Positions 4,858 through 7,462 of a stretch of DNA of 7,462 bases are shown one piece after another. Position 1 is the stretch's first letter; each line of letters starts with the position of its first letter. The translations under genes were made by a program, and so were the position numbers. The notes beneath the pieces were generated by a model that saw only the letters and a program-made list of their open reading frames with translations, did no database searches and was not told the DNA's origin. The DNA is from Vitreoscilla sp. GTDB taxonomy: Bacteria > Pseudomonadota > Gammaproteobacteria > Burkholderiales > Burkholderiaceae. The stretch spans positions 1 through 7,462 of the forward strand of contig JACMOG010000955.1 in assembly GCA_014378125.1 (NCBI GenBank), written 5' to 3'.

Positions 4858-6771
4858 TCACGCCGAGCGCGGCCCCTGAACCACCGGGCCGGTGAGTCCG
4901 TCGACGCCCGCGGCCCAGAGCGCGGCCGCGTCGTCCACCTCGGTGACGCCCTCGGCGTACACGCGCAGGCCGATGCCGTGCAGCATGCGCACGGTGCCGG
5001 CCACGTGCTGCGCGCGCGCCTCGTCGCCGGCCAGGCCTTGCAACATGCTGGCGTCGAGCTTGACAAAGTCGAGGCCCGCCTCCAGCAGGCCGCGCGTCTC
5101 TCCCAGGCGCTCGCCGGCGTGTTCCAGGCCGATCTTGGTGCCCGAGCCGTGCAACTGCTCGGCCAGCTCGCGCACGAGGTGCAGCTGCTTGATGGCTCCA
5201 GCCTCGGCCAGCTCCAGCGACAAACCCTTCGCGGCCGCCGGATGCGCCACCACCAGCGCGTGCACGCGGGTGGAGAACGCCGAATCGGCCAGCGAAGACG
5301 GGCTCACGTTGATGGAGCGCGGGAGCGAGTCGGCGGCGATGGCCAGCAGCGCGAGTTCGATGGCCAGCAGGTCGGCGTCGGCGGTGAGCTGGGCGCGGCG
5401 GGCCATCGGCAGCCATTGCGCGGCCGACACCAGCTGGCCGTCGGCGCCCAGGCGCAGGCGCAGCGGCGACTCGTGGTGCACCAGCTCGCCGTTGCGGCCC
5501 ACCAGCGGGAAGTCGACCAGCTGCGCGCTGCGCTCGGCGAGCGCGGTCTGGATGCGATGGCGCCAGGCGTCCTCGCCCAGCGCGGTGTTGTCGGCGCTGT
5601 CGTCCAGCTCCACCGTCCACGGGCCACGGCTCTCGGCGCGCGCCATCGCCTGGTCGGCGGCGGCCAGCAGCGTCGACATGGGCGCGCCTTGGGTCCAGCG
5701 CACCGCGCCCACCACGGCGTGCGCGCCGCCGTCGTGCACGCGCAGCAGGCTGCGCAGGCGGGCGGCGACGTCGACGGCCGCTTCGCGCACCGAGTCGACG
5801 TCGGGCAGCGCCAGCGCGAAGTCGCTGCCGTTCAGGCGGCCCACCTCGGCGGCGGACAGCCGGCGCGACGACTCGATCATGGCCGACGCGGCGTCCTGCA
5901 GCAGGCGGTCGGTGGCCGAGCGGCCCAGCGTGCGATTGAGCGACTGCAGCTCCACCAGGCGCACCATCACCAGCGCGCCGCTGGCCGCCCCGTCCTCGCT
6001 ATCGAGCATCACCTTCATGCGCCCCAGGAAGTGCGCGCGGTTGGACAGCCCGGTGAGCGGATCGCAATGCGCCTGGCGCCGCAGCAGCTCCACCTGGCCG
6101 GCCTGTTCGTCGAACATGCCCTTCACGCGGGCCACCATCGCGTTCATGGCACGGGTGACGTTGCGCAGCTCGGGCATGTCGGGCTCGTCGACGGTGACGA
6201 AGCGGCGCTCGGTGATGGCCCGGGCCTGGTCGACGGTGCGCAGCAGCGGCACGCGGATGCGGTTGACGCCCACGGTGGAGAAGATGCCCGCGGCGATGAC
6301 CAGCACGAACAGCACGCCCACGGTGTCGAGCGTGCTCTGCCACAGCTCGTCGTCGGCGAAGGCCGACTGGCTGCGCACCTCAAGGCGCCCGATCTGGCGC
6401 CAGCCGTCGCTGACCTGGGCCACGCCATCGGCGGGCGCCAGGCCCAGCAGGCCGACGAACCAGCCCGGCGCGTTCTGCGGATGCGCGTCGCCCTGCTTCT
6501 CCACCAGCGTCTTGCCGCCGGAGGCCACGAGGCGGATGCGCTCGTAGAAGCCGGTGTCGAACTGGCTGGAGATGGCCAGCTCCAGCGCCACCGGATCGCC
6601 CTTCTGCTGCGACAGCGTGAGCGCGAGCGACTGCGCGGTGTCGTTGTTCTTGAGGTTGAGCTGCGTCTGCAGGTAGTGGCGCGCCGAGTGCACCGACACG
6701 CCGATGGCGCCGGCGAACGCCAGCAGCAACGTCACCGACAACATCAACCACACCTGGCGAATCAGCGACAT
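4858..6771 (-). CDS. lapD: LapD-like c-di-GMP receptor, degenerate GGDEF-EAL membrane protein
   Basis: LapD binds cytosolic c-di-GMP and passes the signal through the membrane to sequester the protease LapG, keeping the adhesin on the cell surface. The start at 6771 has AGAGGAG 5 nt upstream and gives the typical MSLIRQVWLM opening; an ATG at 6843 would overlap lapG and add 24 non-conserved residues. In the 637-aa product a first membrane helix spans about residues 7-27. The periplasmic LapD/MoxY-type sensor follows (28-148), with a second helix at 150-169, HAMP at 170-222 and a coiled linker to 232. The GGDEF domain (about 233-385) has NGSDF (314-318) in place of GG[DE]EF, so cyclase activity is not expected. 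In the EAL domain (about 400-637), ESPLR (434-438) replaces EALLR and LEHAG (549-553) replaces the DDFG motif. Residues for ligand binding such as INVSP, FVKLD and AEGV remain. This is a receptor, not an enzyme. Confidence 0.93.
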   Translation of the reverse strand: MSLIRQVWLMLSVTLLLAFAGAIGVSVHSARHYLQTQLNLKNNDTAQSLALTLSQQKGDPVALELAISSQFDTGFYERIRLVASGGKTLVEKQGDAHPQNAPGWFVGLLGLAPADGVAQVSDGWRQIGRLEVRSQSAFADDELWQSTLDTVGVLFVLVIAAGIFSTVGVNRIRVPLLRTVDQARAITERRFVTVDEPDMPELRNVTRAMNAMVARVKGMFDEQAGQVELLRRQAHCDPLTGLSNRAHFLGRMKVMLDSEDGAASGALVMVRLVELQSLNRTLGRSATDRLLQDAASAMIESSRRLSAAEVGRLNGSDFALALPDVDSVREAAVDVAARLRSLLRVHDGGAHAVVGAVRWTQGAPMSTLLAAADQAMARAESRGPWTVELDDSADNTALGEDAWRHRIQTALAERSAQLVDFPLVGRNGELVHHESPLRLRLGADGQLVSAAQWLPMARRAQLTADADLLAIELALLAIAADSLPRSINVSPSSLADSAFSTRVHALVVAHPAAAKGLSLELAEAGAIKQLHLVRELAEQLHGSGTKIGLEHAGERLGETRGLLEAGLDFVKLDASMLQGLAGDEARAQHVAGTVRMLHGIGLRVYAEGVTEVDDAAALWAAGVDGLTGPVVQGPRSA

Positions 6772-6772
6772 G

Positions 6773-6784
6773 CGAACTCCTCTT
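6773..6784 (-). promoter_or_regulatory. lapD ribosome binding site
   Basis: AGAGGAG lies 5 nt before the ATG at 6771 on the minus strand. It decides in favour of this start over the upstream ATG at 6843. Confidence 0.7.
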
Positions 6785-6786
6785 GG

Positions 6787-6827
6787 CCGATCCGTGCGGA
6801 TCGGGTGCCGCCCGTGGCGAGACGGGC
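6787..6827 (-). promoter_or_regulatory. Tandem hairpins between lapG and lapD
   Basis: The 58-nt gap holds two perfect stems. GCCCGT/ACGGGC (6810-6815 with 6822-6827) forms 6 bp around a 6-nt loop and begins 3 nt after the lapG stop. CCGATCCG/CGGATCGG (6787-6794 with 6797-6804) forms 7-8 bp around a very small loop, ending 8 nt before the lapD Shine-Dalgarno. No U tract follows either stem. They may set the LapG:LapD ratio through mRNA processing or by shaping the lapD leader. Confidence 0.45.
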
Positions 6828-6829
6828 TT

Positions 6830-7462
6830 TCATTGGAAACCATCCTGGCGGGCTCGCGTGAGCGATTCGCGCCATTTCGACAACCGGGTCAGCGGGTCAC
6901 CATTGGCCCGGATGCTACCAACACCCTGCCACAGGCCTTCCGCATTGAAGCTGAACACGGGCGTCAGGTCGGGCCGCTCGCCGGCGGGGTGGATGCCCGG
7001 CTGCAGGTTGTCAAGCACCAGCGGCTCGGCGTCGGGCGTCGGATAGTAGGCCAGCACCATGTGCGCCACGTAGCCGTTAGGCGCGCCCGCGATGCTGGCA
7101 CGCACATAGACCATGCGCAGCTTGGCGTGCGACAAGCCCAGCGACGTGAGCGTGAAGTATTTCCCGATCGCGTAGTCCTCGCAGTCGCCGGCGCCCTTGC
7201 CGAGCGCCTCCAGCGGGCTGGCCCAGTAGTCCTGCACGCCCCAGTTGTCGATGTCCTCCATGTAGGCCAGGCGCTGGTTGTAGAAGTCATTGCCCGCACT
7301 CAGCTTGGCGGCGTCGTCCTTGCTGGCCACGTCCGCCATGACCTGTTCCAGGGCTTTCGCGTTGGCCACCGCGGTCGGGCCGTACTTCTGGGCCGACTTC
7401 AGGAATCGGTCGGGATCCAGGATCTGGACCGAGAACGCCACCGACATCAACGCGACCAGGGC
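6830..7462 (-). CDS. lapG: LapG-like periplasmic Cys protease (transglutaminase-like, BTLCP), 5' end missing
   Basis: LapG cleaves the N-terminal retention region of LapA-type adhesins and so releases cells from biofilms; LapD restrains it. The frame stays open to the window edge (210 residues seen). The first visible residues, ALVALMSVAFS, look like the core of a signal peptide, so the true start lies to the right of the window. GDCEDYAIGKY gives the catalytic Cys (codon 7183-7181), flanked by the Asp and Glu known to bind calcium in the family. YVAHMVLAYY gives the catalytic His (codon 7063-7061) and PLVLDNL the Asp. The preceding NDFYNQRLAYMEDIDNWGVQDYWASP block is also typical. It is the first gene of the visible lap operon, and its stop is 58 nt before the lapD start. 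All catalytic residues are present, so it should be active. Confidence 0.93.
   Translation of the reverse strand, partial: ALVALMSVAFSVQILDPDRFLKSAQKYGPTAVANAKALEQVMADVASKDDAAKLSAGNDFYNQRLAYMEDIDNWGVQDYWASPLEALGKGAGDCEDYAIGKYFTLTSLGLSHAKLRMVYVRASIAGAPNGYVAHMVLAYYPTPDAEPLVLDNLQPGIHPAGERPDLTPVFSFNAEGLWQGVGSIRANGDPLTRLSKWRESLTRARQDGFQ

Noticed and set aside
3771..4895. A 374-codon plus-strand open frame opposite the fucosyltransferase-like gene
   Set aside because: Composition is His/Arg/Gln-rich with no motifs, while the minus strand encodes ordered family motifs. It is a mirror-frame artefact.
4853..5066. In-frame N-terminal extension of the fucosyltransferase-like gene
   Set aside because: It would overlap lapD by over 200 nt and reads as Cys/Arg/Ala-rich shadow sequence. 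GTG 4853 right after the lapD stop is a better start.
6772..6843. Longer LapD from ATG 6843
   Set aside because: The 24 extra residues are Arg-rich and translate the hairpin region. ATG 6771 has a strong Shine-Dalgarno and the usual LapD N terminus.
4717..6861. A 714-codon plus-strand open frame opposite lapD
   Set aside because: Its product is an Ala/His/Gln/Arg-rich low-complexity protein with no domain. It lies antisense to a clear LapD and follows from high GC at third positions.
1..7462. CRISPR arrays, tRNA or rRNA genes
   Set aside because: No regularly spaced repeats, cloverleaf or rRNA sequence was seen.

Overview
The window looks like a high-GC betaproteobacterium, most likely Burkholderiales (Comamonadaceae-like). 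This rests on the GC-rich third positions, the style of the LapG/LapD proteins and the IS21-type transposase fragment. It is an inference; the window holds no phylogenetic marker such as rRNA. All intact genes lie on the minus strand and read from right to left. The only plus-strand coding trace is the transposase remnant at the left edge.

Right half (about 3855-7462): a c-di-GMP adhesion-control operon. It starts with lapG (5' end cut by the window edge), the periplasmic Cys protease that trims LapA-type adhesins. A 58-nt gap with two hairpins follows, then lapD, the inner-membrane receptor with degenerate GGDEF and EAL domains that holds LapG back when c-di-GMP is high. Next, 4 nt after the lapD stop, comes a GTG-started gene for a cytosolic protein with fucosyltransferase-like (FUT8/NodZ-type) motifs, an unexpected partner. 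LapA and its type I exporter are not in the window; if present nearby they would lie to the right.

Middle (about 1018-3486): a three-gene cassette of lower GC. Sample 60-base lines at 1321 and 2161 are 35/60 GC, against 47/60 at 5401 in lapD. The order is a small 123-aa protein, a 416-aa alpha/beta-hydrolase with a GYSKG nucleophile elbow, and an ankyrin-repeat protein with an N-terminal membrane anchor or signal. Spacing is tight (2 nt between the first two genes). The layout fits an orphan type VI secretion lipase effector with an accessory protein and a periplasm-facing immunity protein. No vgrG, hcp or PAAR gene is in the window, so secretion by T6SS is inferred.

Left edge (1-1017): a decayed 5' part of an IS21-family istA with a frameshift, an in-frame stop and a lost C-terminal part, then about 350 bases without a recognisable gene. 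The gap between the two operons (3487-3854) also has no gene. It carries an imperfect 21-nt direct repeat, a strong REP-like hairpin and a possible promoter for the cassette. The IS remnant, lower GC and degenerate repeats suggest the cassette was acquired horizontally next to the lap operon.
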